64,000 nucleotides of DNA from Shewanella sp. OMA3-2. Its GTDB lineage: Bacteria; Pseudomonadota; Gammaproteobacteria; Enterobacterales; Shewanellaceae. The stretch is from NCBI RefSeq assembly GCF_021513195.1, contig NZ_CP090974.1:2926001-2990000 (forward strand), read 5' to 3'. Under the pieces are notes generated by a model. It did not search any database, was not told where the DNA came from, and worked only from the letters and a program-made list of their open reading frames with translations. Positions 18,291-27,503 of this stretch are shown here, one piece after another (the stretch's first letter is position 1; the number at the start of each line of letters is the position of its first letter). Made by a program: the position numbers and the translations under genes.

Positions 18291-18314
18291 AAAAAGGGCG
18301 CTAACTGCGCCCTT
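18291..18314 (-). terminator. Terminator after the Ig-like lipoprotein gene
   Basis: AAGGGCGC (18294-18301) and GCGCCCTT (18307-18314) pair around TAACT. In the minus direction the stem is followed by a T-run (plus-strand A-run from 18291). Confidence 0.85.
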
Positions 18315-18336
18315 AGTATTTATGATTAATGCGTTA

Positions 18337-20805
18337 TTACAGAATGTTTACGCCAATGGAAACAACTTCGGTAACTAATCCATTAGGTGTTTCAACCTCA
18401 ACCAAGAATACACCAGAGTTAGGCTCATCCTCACCTTTAATTGTTACACCAAAGTCGCGACCACCATTATAACTGCTGCTTGGCCACACATACTCACTTG
18501 CACTAACAACTGAACCCGCTGATGTTTTAAATCTGACAATTGAGCCAGCTGGCATTTGTTGGTTATGTAAATCAGAAATAGTGAAAAATACTGATGCAGC
18601 ACCTTTACCAACGATAGTAATATTGCCACCATAATGCTGACCATCTCTATCATCTATTAGGATTTGACTATGTTCTGTTGCGTACGCAGTACTACCTGAC
18701 ATCACCATAACTAAACTACGACGAACATACAGTGATTTAGAGTTGCTCACGCCATCTGCACAACCTGCATGTGCAGGTGAAGAACACAATACGCCGTTGT
18801 ACAATCCATCTTTAACATCAAACGTGCCATTTGAGTTAAAATCAACTAACTCTTCTAATGCACCACCATTTTGTCCACCCGCCTGTTGAGGGTTAAACAA
18901 AGTATCTTCGTTGTAATCATTAAATGCATCATTCAAGTCAAATGCTTGACCAGTAACATCAACACCTGTAGTGAATTCATTCAATTCACTTGCGTCAAAT
19001 CGACCATTACCATTTAAATCAGGGAAAGATTCTTCACCAATGGCTGTCGCGGTAATCGTTGCACGACCACCGTATTTTTGGCCGTAAATATTACCATATA
19101 CATTCAATGCAGCATCATAAGCTAAGGTTGAATTTGGATTGCGGAACATAGCACCAGTGCCATTAATTAACACTTCACCTTCTGGTCTTGGTAATTGGCT
19201 AGTCCATTTAACAGAACATGCACCTTTTACCGTTTGACATGCATCTTCAATAGAGCCACCTTCTGTGGTGAATGACACTGTTGTTCCATCTGGTACAGGG
19301 TTGTTAAATGCATCCGCCATACGAGCGGTCACTGTCACTTCTGTCCCGTCGATATCCCAACCTTCAGCATTTACATATTCAGCCGAAAGCGAGAAGCTGT
19401 CTTGGTCAGGAATGCCGGTAGAAACGATTAATTGTTTTGATTGGCTTGATATAGCTGGCACAGCACCATTTTCAACTTTTGCTGTCACACGTAATGATGT
19501 GGCAACAGTACCAGTGTTAACAACTGTTTGAACTATACCTAAATTGTTTGTTGTAGCTATAACGGGTGTAATAGCCACGCCACCAACCTTAGTATTCAAT
19601 GCAAATGATACCGACTGATTGCTAACCGGATTACTATTTTTATCTAATACTTTAAACTTAACCGTTGAAGATTCAATCCCGCCAGTACCTAGAATACTAA
19701 TATTTTCAGGTACAGCTGATACAAATGAAATACTGCCTACATCTGCTTGCAATACATTAATAGTGCCTACCGCAGATAAGCTTATGCCCCCTGCATTAGC
19801 AGTGACATTTATTTGATCTTCGCCAACACAACCTTGCGCTAAATAAGTTGAGGTAGCAACACCATTACTTGACGAAACTGGTGAACTTAATTCCGCTTGA
19901 GCAGGATTTTTGGTCGCACACGTAGATGAAAAATTCACATCAACGGGCTGATTAAAAGGTTGGCCTAGATCATCTTGAATTCGCACGGTAATGGTTGCTG
20001 TACCACCAGCTGACAAATCTGTGGTACTGACTTCAGCTTGCCCTGCTACAAATGTAGTGCCTGAACCACTCCCCATAACAACATTGGTTGCGCCAACAAC
20101 CACGATGGTTTTGCCTACTTCGTTAGTCGGTAAGGTTGCACGCACTTCACCTGCACCTAATGAGCTACCTGCATATATATCTACAGTTGCTTTACCTTGA
20201 GCATTTGTTACTGCGGTTTTAATCGGCAGATCACCAATATCAGACTCAAAAGTCACAATCGTTGGCTTGGAAATACCTGTCACTGTCGCGGTTAATTTAC
20301 CCGGAGACAGTGTACTAATAGTTTGAACGGTTGCCCCAGCAGCATTGGTCAACACTAATGATACTTGTGAACCGCCACCTGCTTCACCGCCATCACCGAC
20401 CATAGTGACATTTACCGACGCGGTTTCGCCTGAAGTAATTGTTGCAGTAACACTTGCCCCAGTATTTACCGATGCCGTGTTTAACGTCACAGAGGCTACA
20501 CCATTAGAGTTTGTTGCAACCTGACCCGTTCCCGGTGAGAAAGTACCGTAACTGTCATCGTTTAATTTGAAACTGACTAAAGTGTTTACGGGTTGACCTT
20601 TAGAGTCGGTAACGGTAGCAGTAATAATTGCAGGCTCTGCAACAGACACTTGAGTATTGTTAATTGATAACGCGACTGAAATAGTCACAGGAGCAGTGCC
20701 ACCATCACCACTACCATCTTCTGTAATGCCGCCGCCACCGCCGCCACAAGCGAAGAGTAAAAACGAACAAATTAACGTTATATAGACTTTAATTGCTGAC
20801 TTCAT
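18337..20805 (-). CDS. Large bacterial Ig-like (Big_1 type) repeat lipoprotein
   Basis: An 822-residue surface lipoprotein. The signal SFLLFAC places the lipidated Cys at residue 20, followed by a run of six glycines; Gly at +2 favours the outer membrane. Several immunoglobulin-like repeats of the invasin/intimin kind follow. Each repeat has a phrase such as VSFKLND, GVASVTLNTASVNTG, TITVRIQDDLGQPFNQPVDVNFS or KVLDKNSNPVSNQSVSFALN. The region around 610-680 contains EF-hand-like loops (DLNGNGRFDASEL, DFNSNGTFDVKDG) that may bind calcium. Few cysteines are present and occur in pairs. No partner genes adjoin it. Adhesion or a structural cell-surface role is inferred; the exact ligand is unknown. 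Confidence 0.85.
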   Translation of the reverse strand: MKSAIKVYITLICSFLLFACGGGGGGITEDGSGDGGTAPVTISVALSINNTQVSVAEPAIITATVTDSKGQPVNTLVSFKLNDDSYGTFSPGTGQVATNSNGVASVTLNTASVNTGASVTATITSGETASVNVTMVGDGGEAGGGSQVSLVLTNAAGATVQTISTLSPGKLTATVTGISKPTIVTFESDIGDLPIKTAVTNAQGKATVDIYAGSSLGAGEVRATLPTNEVGKTIVVVGATNVVMGSGSGTTFVAGQAEVSTTDLSAGGTATITVRIQDDLGQPFNQPVDVNFSSTCATKNPAQAELSSPVSSSNGVATSTYLAQGCVGEDQINVTANAGGISLSAVGTINVLQADVGSISFVSAVPENISILGTGGIESSTVKFKVLDKNSNPVSNQSVSFALNTKVGGVAITPVIATTNNLGIVQTVVNTGTVATSLRVTAKVENGAVPAISSQSKQLIVSTGIPDQDSFSLSAEYVNAEGWDIDGTEVTVTARMADAFNNPVPDGTTVSFTTEGGSIEDACQTVKGACSVKWTSQLPRPEGEVLINGTGAMFRNPNSTLAYDAALNVYGNIYGQKYGGRATITATAIGEESFPDLNGNGRFDASELNEFTTGVDVTGQAFDLNDAFNDYNEDTLFNPQQAGGQNGGALEELVDFNSNGTFDVKDGLYNGVLCSSPAHAGCADGVSNSKSLYVRRSLVMVMSGSTAYATEHSQILIDDRDGQHYGGNITIVGKGAASVFFTISDLHNQQMPAGSIVRFKTSAGSVVSASEYVWPSSSYNGGRDFGVTIKGEDEPNSGVFLVEVETPNGLVTEVVSIGVNIL

Positions 20806-21029
20806 TGTCAGGCTCCCTGTTACATTAAAATAATACTTATGATTTATAATAGTTACCTATTGAACAATAATACACAAATATCTGATAACTATGCCACAAC
20901 ATGGTCAGTTTAATCGGTACATTTTAGTATAAACTTTAACTTTTATACCATTTCATAACTAAAGTTTTCCTGCTACGCTTTAGTCTATCAGCCAAACAAT
21001 ACTTAAAAAAATAATTGGAAGGAAAGATT

Positions 21030-22352
21030 GTGAGCAATAAAAGACAGCTCGGACTTACAAGTAAAATTTTAATCGGTATGGGTACAGGTATAATATTAGG
21101 CCTGCTTTTAAGAAATATCTTTCCAGACAGCGTATTTATTAAAGACTACATTACTGAAGGTTTATTGCACGTTTTAGGTGCAATTTTTATCTCCAGCTTA
21201 AAAATGCTTGTTGTCCCACTCGTTTTTGTATCATTAGTGTGCGGTACTTGTTCTTTAAGTGATCCTTCCAAATTAGGCCGACTAGGCGGTAAAACCATAT
21301 CTTTCTATCTATTTACCACTGCTATTGCGCTTACCATTTCTATCGTGGCCGCAATTTTGGTTCACCCTGGCAATGCCAGTTTAGTTAGTTCGACTATGGA
21401 GTATACGGTAAAAGAAGCCCCAAGCTTGTCAGAGGTGATTATCAATATAGTGCCAGATAATCCTATTCAAGCTATGACTCAAGGCAACATGCTGCAAATC
21501 ATTTTATTTGCGGTCATATTTGGTTTTGCGATATCTCATATTGGTGAACGTGGCGAACGTGTTGCCCGTTTCTTTAATGACATCAACGAAGTGATCATGC
21601 GCGTTGTTACCCTAGTGATGCAGTTAGCACCCTATGGTGTTTTCGCCTTAATGGCAAAATTAAGCTTAACACTCGGAATGGAGACATTTGGCAGTGTGGT
21701 CAAATACTTCTTACTTGTGGTTGTGGTACTGCTCATTCAAGGATTAGTTGTATATCCTATTCTGTTAAAAGTATTTTCTGGCTTAAACCCACTGATGTTT
21801 TTACGTAAAATGAGAGATGTGCAATTGTTTGCTTTTAGTACAGCAAGCTCAAACGCTACTTTACCTGTCACCATTGAAGCCTCCGAACATCGTATGGGGG
21901 TAGATAACAAAATTGCTTCATTTACACTTCCGTTAGGCGCCACCATTAATATGGATGGTACTGCAATAATGCAAGGTGTGGCGACGGTATTTATCGCCCA
22001 GGTATTTGGCATTGAATTAAGCTTAACTGATTACGCTATGGTCGTTGTAACTGCTACCTTAGCGTCAATTGGTACCGCTGGGGTTCCTGGTGTTGGACTT
22101 ATTATGCTTGCAATGGTGTTGAATCAAGTAGGCTTACCGGTAGAAGGCATTGCATTAATCATTGGTGTAGATCGCTTACTCGATATGATAAGAACCGCTG
22201 TAAACGTCACCGGTGATACGGTTGCCACTGTGATAATTGCTAAGTCTGAAGATGCATTCAATGAAGATATCTTTAATGACTCTCAAGCGGGTAAAGCGGC
22301 TACAAGTTTTGAACAGCAAGTGTTGAACACTAAGGCTGCATCAAAAAATTAA
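21030..22352 (+). CDS. Dicarboxylate/amino acid:cation symporter (DAACS family)
   Basis: A 440-residue inner-membrane symporter of the glutamate/aspartate/C4-dicarboxylate family. Family signatures visible are LKMLVVPLVFVSLVCG, the serine-rich hairpin FAFSTASSNATLPVTIE, the core ATINMDGTAIMQGVATVFIAQ-like stretch with its NMDGT motif, and the late segment VDRLLDMIRTAVNVTGD that binds substrate carboxylates. The start chosen is the GTG at 21030, behind a GGAAGGAAAG ribosome binding site. A TTG at 21015 would lie inside that site. A terminator follows. Whether glutamate or a dicarboxylate is carried cannot be decided from sequence reading. Confidence 0.92.
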   Translation: MSNKRQLGLTSKILIGMGTGIILGLLLRNIFPDSVFIKDYITEGLLHVLGAIFISSLKMLVVPLVFVSLVCGTCSLSDPSKLGRLGGKTISFYLFTTAIALTISIVAAILVHPGNASLVSSTMEYTVKEAPSLSEVIINIVPDNPIQAMTQGNMLQIILFAVIFGFAISHIGERGERVARFFNDINEVIMRVVTLVMQLAPYGVFALMAKLSLTLGMETFGSVVKYFLLVVVVLLIQGLVVYPILLKVFSGLNPLMFLRKMRDVQLFAFSTASSNATLPVTIEASEHRMGVDNKIASFTLPLGATINMDGTAIMQGVATVFIAQVFGIELSLTDYAMVVVTATLASIGTAGVPGVGLIMLAMVLNQVGLPVEGIALIIGVDRLLDMIRTAVNVTGDTVATVIIAKSEDAFNEDIFNDSQAGKAATSFEQQVLNTKAASKN

Positions 22353-22380
22353 CTATCATTGAATTATTTGTTCAATTATT

Positions 22381-22408
22381 AAAGGCGCATTGATTGCGCC
22401 TTTTTTAT
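22381..22408 (+). terminator. Terminator after the DAACS symporter
   Basis: AAAGGCGC and GCGCCTTT pair around ATTGATT, followed by a T-run, 29 bases past the stop. Confidence 0.88.
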
Positions 22409-22456
22409 TTTTCCTTTATAAATAATAAAACAAAGTATTATAAATCAGGAATTTGA

Positions 22457-23128
22457 ATGGACTTCACCCTACTTGCTAGCTTGGCCGTTATTCATACTAT
22501 TGCGTTGATCAGTCCAGGTCCTGATTTTGCCATTATTGTTAAAATGGCTAGTCAACAAAGCCGAAACACTGCCGTCGCTTGTGCTCTTGGCATCGCCATC
22601 GCCATTTTAATTCATACATTATTATCCTTGTTGGGGATAAGTTTAATGATCCGTCAATCACCTCTTGCCTATACCATAGTGCAATGTGTTGGAGTAAGTT
22701 ATTTAGCCTGGATGGGATTTCAAGCGCTAAAATCCGCGTTAAGCCGCTTTAAATCAATAGCCGCTTCAACCGAAAAAACGATGCAAACATTAACAACAGA
22801 CAAACCAAACACGGCCAGTTTCGGATCGCTAAAAGGCTTTAAAATTGGCTTACTGACTAATTTATTCAATCCTAAAGCGTTGATTTTTTTTATCACTTTA
22901 TTTACTGTTTTGATAACCCCTGATGTAAATTTAATAACAAAAATTGCGGCGACCACGCTATTATTCTTCTTGTCACTTATCTGGTTCAGCTTATTAGCAC
23001 TCGTGTTATCCAAACCGTTAATTCAAAGTAAATTATTAAACGTGAGCCACATTATTGATCTGCTAGTCGGTATTATTTTTATCGGTGTTTCAGTTACTAT
23101 TGCTGTGAATTTAATTAACGATTTTTAA
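22457..23128 (+). CDS. LysE/RhtB family amino-acid exporter
   Basis: A 223-residue protein with about six membrane segments of the LysE/RhtB type. The hallmark near the N-terminus is ISPGPDFAIIVKMASQQSRN, followed by ACALGIAIAILIHTLLSLLG, and the C-terminal half has FKIGLLTNLFNPKALIFFITLF. It should export an amino acid or derivative by exchange with protons; the substrate is unknown. Length is typical (about 210). I see no lysine-type riboswitch in the short upstream region. Confidence 0.9.
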   Translation: MDFTLLASLAVIHTIALISPGPDFAIIVKMASQQSRNTAVACALGIAIAILIHTLLSLLGISLMIRQSPLAYTIVQCVGVSYLAWMGFQALKSALSRFKSIAASTEKTMQTLTTDKPNTASFGSLKGFKIGLLTNLFNPKALIFFITLFTVLITPDVNLITKIAATTLLFFLSLIWFSLLALVLSKPLIQSKLLNVSHIIDLLVGIIFIGVSVTIAVNLINDF

Positions 23129-23195
23129 AGTATTAATCAAACAACAAGCAGTCTCAAAGTACTTACACTTAAGCATTTAGCATCAGGAGCTGAAC

Positions 23196-23870
23196 ATGCG
23201 AATTTTAGTGATAGAAGACGATCCCATTTTATCTCATCACTTAAAAGTGCAGTTGAGCGAACTGGGTAATCAAGTTCAAATAGCTGCGACGGCTCAAGAA
23301 GGCTTTTATCAAGCCAGTAATTACCCAATTGATATTGCTATTGTCGACTTAGGTCTACCCGATCAAGACGGTATTAGTTTAATAAAGTCCATTCGGGACG
23401 CTAATGTTACTGCCCCGATCCTCATTCTTACTGCCAGAGTAAACTGGCAAGATAAAGTCGAAGGTCTCAATGCCGGTGCTGATGATTATTTAGTTAAACC
23501 GTTTCAAAAAGAAGAGTTAATTGCTCGTCTTGATGCATTGGTGCGTCGCAGTGCAGGATTTGTAAAATCAATTATCACCTGTGGCACGCTGTCAGTGGAT
23601 TTAGCCAGTAAGCAAGTGTCCCTTAATGACAGCCATTTAGACATAACTGCATTTGAATACCACATATTGGAGTACCTAATGCGCCACAACCATGAGGTGG
23701 TGGCTAAACAACGCTTATTAGATGTGGTTTATGCCGATAAAGAAGGTGACCCTAACACAATTGAAGTAATGGTAAGCCGTTTGAGAAAAAAATTAGCCCA
23801 CGGCGGTATCGAAGACGCCATCATGACAATACGCGGCCAAGGATATAAATTCAATTTACCATGCAACTAA
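23196..23870 (+). CDS. phoP: PhoP-like response regulator
   Basis: A 224-residue OmpR-family regulator that follows E. coli PhoP closely in wording: MRILVIEDDPILSHHLKVQL, IAIVDLGLPDQDG with phosphoacceptor Asp51, ILTARVNWQDKVEGLNAGADDYLVKPF, and a winged helix with LDITAFEYHILEYLMRHN and TIRGQGYKFNLP. A GGAGCTG ribosome binding site precedes the ATG. It overlaps or abuts the kinase gene downstream, forming one operon. Assignment to the PhoP branch is by motif similarity; magnesium sensing is not shown by this sequence. Confidence 0.88.
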   Translation: MRILVIEDDPILSHHLKVQLSELGNQVQIAATAQEGFYQASNYPIDIAIVDLGLPDQDGISLIKSIRDANVTAPILILTARVNWQDKVEGLNAGADDYLVKPFQKEELIARLDALVRRSAGFVKSIITCGTLSVDLASKQVSLNDSHLDITAFEYHILEYLMRHNHEVVAKQRLLDVVYADKEGDPNTIEVMVSRLRKKLAHGGIEDAIMTIRGQGYKFNLPCN

Positions 23871-25213
23871 TCATGAAACCGCAGAAACGTTTACTCACCA
23901 GGATGTTTATTACCTCCTTAAGCATTATCGCCTTAGTGGGGTTTGGATTTGCCTGGCTGGTAACATTATTGAATGCCCAAAATCGTTATACTCAGATCAC
24001 GGCTGATTATATTGCCGAGCTGCCAATCATTGCCGCAGAGTTTCGCGAGAATAACTTAGTCCCTATTACCGAAGCACAAGATAACGATAATATTGAAACC
24101 AGCTACATAATGGCTACCTGTGACGAGCAATATACAAGCTTATGGCGCTCTGAACTGGCTAAAGACTTATCGCTGACTAACATTTGTGAAAAATATAACC
24201 TCATCAAAAACGACTCTCAAGCTTACTTTCTGGAATTTGAAGGCTTGCACACTTACTTAGTCTTTAAACTCAGCACTTTAATTGAGGGTAAGCCGTTCCA
24301 TCTATTAATACTGCAAGATGCTGAAGCCATAAAAAAAGAACTTAAAAAGTTTAATCGTCTTACTTATTTCAGGCTTGCTATTGTATTAGGTGCAGCATTT
24401 TTCTTACTCGTTAGTGCCGCTTACTGGGGGATGCTGCCACTGAAGCAATTAAAGCAGGAGTTGCTCAAACTTAAGCAGGGTAAACAGCAAAATCTGTCAA
24501 ATGATTATCCTGTCGAGTTACAGGAAATTACCCAATCATTAAATCAACTGTTGGATCAAAATCAGCAACGTCAAACTCGTTATCAAAATGCGATGAATGA
24601 CTTAGCTCACAGTTTAAAAACGCGACTGGCCGCTAGTATTGCACTAATTGATGATACCTCTCTAAATGCAAAGGATAAAGAGAGCCAAATACTAACCCAA
24701 ATAGAAGACATGGACCATTTAGTTAAGTACCAGTTAAAACGCGCTATGATGGGCAGACAAGGCTTATTAAAAGAACACACTGAGATAAAACCTATACTAG
24801 AGCAACTGGTATTAATGTTGTCAAAATTATATCAAAGAAAAAATATTAACTTCATTATTCACTGCCCTGATGAGTTAGCTTTTCCGGTCAGTAAAGGAGA
24901 TTTAATGGAATTGTGCGGTAATTTGATTGAAAATGCCGCTAAATTTTGTATCAGTACGATTGAAGTCACCGTTCAGCAGTATAACGGCTTGCTAAGGTTA
25001 CAAGTAGATGACGATGGCCCTGGCGTTGAAGAAGCCTACAAACAAAAAATATTTCAACGGGGAGTGCGAGCGGATACTCAACATAATGGTCAAGGTATTG
25101 GCTTAGCTGTTTGTTTTGAGCTTGTTAGCAGTTACGCTGGCACCTTTCAAATACAAACCAGCCATTTAGAGGGGGCTTCTTTTATTATAGAACTCCCCAA
25201 TACCAGCCAATAA
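23861..25213 (+). CDS. phoQ: PhoQ-like sensor histidine kinase
   Basis: A 450-residue membrane kinase paired with the PhoP-like regulator. Membrane segments lie near 14-36 and 170-192, with a short periplasmic sensor of about 130 residues between them. The H-box is LAHSLKTRLAASIALID with His250. PhoQ has HSLKTP, so the conserved proline is Arg here. The N-box is LIENAAKF, the D-box VDDDGPGV, and the last glycine box GQGIGLAVCFELV. The ATG at 23861 overlaps the regulator by 10 bases. An ATG at 23873, three bases past its stop, is an equally good start. Confidence 0.86.
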   Translation: MQLIMKPQKRLLTRMFITSLSIIALVGFGFAWLVTLLNAQNRYTQITADYIAELPIIAAEFRENNLVPITEAQDNDNIETSYIMATCDEQYTSLWRSELAKDLSLTNICEKYNLIKNDSQAYFLEFEGLHTYLVFKLSTLIEGKPFHLLILQDAEAIKKELKKFNRLTYFRLAIVLGAAFFLLVSAAYWGMLPLKQLKQELLKLKQGKQQNLSNDYPVELQEITQSLNQLLDQNQQRQTRYQNAMNDLAHSLKTRLAASIALIDDTSLNAKDKESQILTQIEDMDHLVKYQLKRAMMGRQGLLKEHTEIKPILEQLVLMLSKLYQRKNINFIIHCPDELAFPVSKGDLMELCGNLIENAAKFCISTIEVTVQQYNGLLRLQVDDDGPGVEEAYKQKIFQRGVRADTQHNGQGIGLAVCFELVSSYAGTFQIQTSHLEGASFIIELPNTSQ

Positions 25214-25325
25214 AAAAGCATATCGCATCCCTTTTATGACATAGACCCATCTAGGGTTAAAATCATTTATGGTTTAAGTTAATTGCTGAGTTTATCACTC
25301 AGGTCAATTTATAATTTTGGCGAAC

Positions 25326-26039
25326 TTATTTATTGGTAGCGCTGGGCTTAATCGCAGCGTACAAGTGTTCAGCACGATTAAACATAATCCATGAGGTGGC
25401 GATAAATTTATCACTGCTTAAGGGAATATTACCCCGATGACTATGGGTAAAGCCCGCAGGTGCTATAACCATTGTCCCTTTTCTGGGTTTTATTTTTTGC
25501 TGCTGATAATAAAACTCCGTTTCCCCGCCTTCTTCAACATCATTTAAGTAGAACATATAAAGCACGACTCTATGTAAGGCTTCATTGTGGCCTTCCTGAG
25601 GGAATTGTTCAGAATGCCAATGAGGATAACCACCTTTCCCTTGCTGATAATGCTGTATATTAATCGTGCCACTGCGAAATAAATAACGCACAATCGCGTT
25701 AACTTTATCGGCGCCTAACTTATCAAAGTTTTCAGGTTGCAGCGCTACAGGTTGGCCATTTTCATCATTAACCGATACTGACACAGCTCCCATCAATGCT
25801 AATGCATACTTTTTAAAGTAATCAACGCTATTGGCCAGTGTTAACTGCAATAATTCATTGCGTAACTCGGCTAAGTCAGCATGTTGATCTAACATAAGAT
25901 CACGACTAAACTTCTTACTGAGATCAACGCCATTACCAGTAACGCCTTGGATCACACTTGGATGATGTGTTATCGCATCAATCAACTTGTCACATAATTC
26001 ATCACTAATCGCATTAGGGTATACTTCAATAAAGTCCAT
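25326..26039 (-). CDS. 2OG-Fe(II) dioxygenase, prolyl 4-hydroxylase-like
   Basis: A 237-residue protein with a C-terminal 2-oxoglutarate/iron oxygenase fold. Probable iron ligands are His142 and Glu144 (GYPHWHSEQFP) and a distal His (199 or 201 in GFTHSHRGN). Lys211 is placed to bind 2-oxoglutarate. YMFYLNDVEEGGETEFY and KPRKGTMVIAPAG are typical of the P4H alpha-subunit family. A Glu instead of Asp in the facial triad is tolerated in the superfamily. The substrate is unknown. It is divergent from the HD-GYP gene and convergent with phoQ. Confidence 0.85.
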   Translation of the reverse strand: MDFIEVYPNAISDELCDKLIDAITHHPSVIQGVTGNGVDLSKKFSRDLMLDQHADLAELRNELLQLTLANSVDYFKKYALALMGAVSVSVNDENGQPVALQPENFDKLGADKVNAIVRYLFRSGTINIQHYQQGKGGYPHWHSEQFPQEGHNEALHRVVLYMFYLNDVEEGGETEFYYQQQKIKPRKGTMVIAPAGFTHSHRGNIPLSSDKFIATSWIMFNRAEHLYAAIKPSATNK

Positions 26040-26181
26040 AATTCACTGCTTAATTTTTAAAGTTAATGTTAATATGCTGCATGTAACTTATCTATTTGTA
26101 AAGTCTGACTGAATTTTATTCACCCTTGACGCTTAACGATATCTATCTATGAATTTTACCTGAGCCTAATCACCCACTTTT

Positions 26182-27435
26182 ATGAAAAAAAACGTCAAAA
26201 TTGCTGTATCAGGACTAAAAGTTGGTGTTTACGTTAACTTGCCTATCTCATGGAAAGATCATCCATTTTTATTCAGTAAATTCAAAATTACCTCACAAAC
26301 TCAAATTGAGTTAATTAAGTCATTAGGGGTAAAAGATGTTTTTTACGACCCAGAGCGAAGCGATATTCAGCCTGTTACCACAGAGATGCCAATAGAGCCA
26401 GAAACGCTTGATAAAGCATCACTTGATACCATAAAACAAGGTATGCTTGATTACAAATCTGAACGTATCGATAAGCAACAAAAGCTAAAACGCAATATCA
26501 AAAAAACTGAGGAACAATTTCAACGCTCAGTATCAATGATGCACACCATGGTGGCGAAAATAGCCAGCCGGCCACTCAATGCTGTCAGTGATGCCAAAGA
26601 TCTGATCAGTAATCTAACCAAGCTATTACTTGACGAAGATAATCTTGCTTTACACTTGATGAAAAATGCCAACCCTAAGGATGTTATCCATCACCACTCA
26701 TTAAATGTGTCCATGGTGTGTATGTTAATGGCGAAAGAGCTTGGCTGGAGCAAAGAAGAGATAGAGTTATTGGGTATTGGCTGCTTATTTCATGATATTG
26801 GTAAATTAAAAGTCCCCTCTAATATCTTGAATAAAGTGGTGCCATTATCAACACCAGAAGACAACTTAGTAAAACAGCACCCTTTAATGAGTATTAACTT
26901 TTTAAAGCTAGCTGACACCTTTCCAGAAGAAGCCAAACCTATGATAGCCAATCATCATGAGTATCTAGATGGCAGTGGCAGCCCGCAAGGATTAAAAGCG
27001 GGTCAGCTAGATAAATTCTCTCAACTTATCGCTGTAGTCAACACATACGATAATTTATGCAATGGCGGCCATTTTATCAAAGCCAAAACCCCCAGTGTTG
27101 CCTTAGGCTTATTATACAGAAATTATAAAAGTAAATTAAACACTGAATACGTGCAAAAATTAATTAAAATGCTTGGGGTTTATCCACCTGGTAGCATTGT
27201 AGAATTGTCTAATGGTCATTTTGGGTTAGTGATGTCGGTGAATTTAAATAATATTTTATATCCGTCAATCGTTGCATACGATCCTATTGTTCCTTTAGTA
27301 CAATCTCCAATAATTGAGTTAGAAAAAGAAGGCATGAGTATTATAAGAAGTCTTCCTGCAGCGGCTTTACCCGATAAAATTTATAAGTATTTAAATCCAA
27401 GAGAATCCATTAGCTATGGGTTTGGTAAAGGTTAA
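26182..27435 (+). CDS. HD-GYP domain protein, putative c-di-GMP phosphodiesterase
   Basis: A 417-residue protein with an N-terminal DUF3391-like region (about 1-130) and an HD-GYP domain (about 155-330). The metal-binding HD is at 204-205 in LFHDIGKLKVP, preceded by HHHSLNVSMVC. The signature HHExxDGxGYP appears as HHEYLDGSGSP at 258-268, so the Tyr of GYP is Ser. The remaining DxxDxL-like part reads VVNTYDNL. Such proteins hydrolyse cyclic di-GMP to pGpG or GMP. It could oppose the diguanylate cyclase at 2400. Retained metal ligands argue for activity; the altered GYP may change partner binding. Confidence 0.88.
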   Translation: MKKNVKIAVSGLKVGVYVNLPISWKDHPFLFSKFKITSQTQIELIKSLGVKDVFYDPERSDIQPVTTEMPIEPETLDKASLDTIKQGMLDYKSERIDKQQKLKRNIKKTEEQFQRSVSMMHTMVAKIASRPLNAVSDAKDLISNLTKLLLDEDNLALHLMKNANPKDVIHHHSLNVSMVCMLMAKELGWSKEEIELLGIGCLFHDIGKLKVPSNILNKVVPLSTPEDNLVKQHPLMSINFLKLADTFPEEAKPMIANHHEYLDGSGSPQGLKAGQLDKFSQLIAVVNTYDNLCNGGHFIKAKTPSVALGLLYRNYKSKLNTEYVQKLIKMLGVYPPGSIVELSNGHFGLVMSVNLNNILYPSIVAYDPIVPLVQSPIIELEKEGMSIIRSLPAAALPDKIYKYLNPRESISYGFGKG

Positions 27436-27455
27436 TGTGGACATCATTAACCTAC

Positions 27456-27487
27456 AAAAATAGGCAATATTAATCTGCCCATTTTTT
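27456..27487. terminator. Bidirectional terminator between the HD-GYP gene and corA
   Basis: AAAAATAGGCA (27456-27466) and TGCCCATTTTT (27476-27486) pair with one mismatch around ATATTAATC. T-runs occur on both strands between the convergent stops. Confidence 0.7.
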
Positions 27488-27503
27488 CAGACTTGCATAT
27501 ATG

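Noticed and set aside
22409..22456. Lysine riboswitch before the LysE-type exporter
   Set aside because: The leader is under 50 bases and has no long paired structure.
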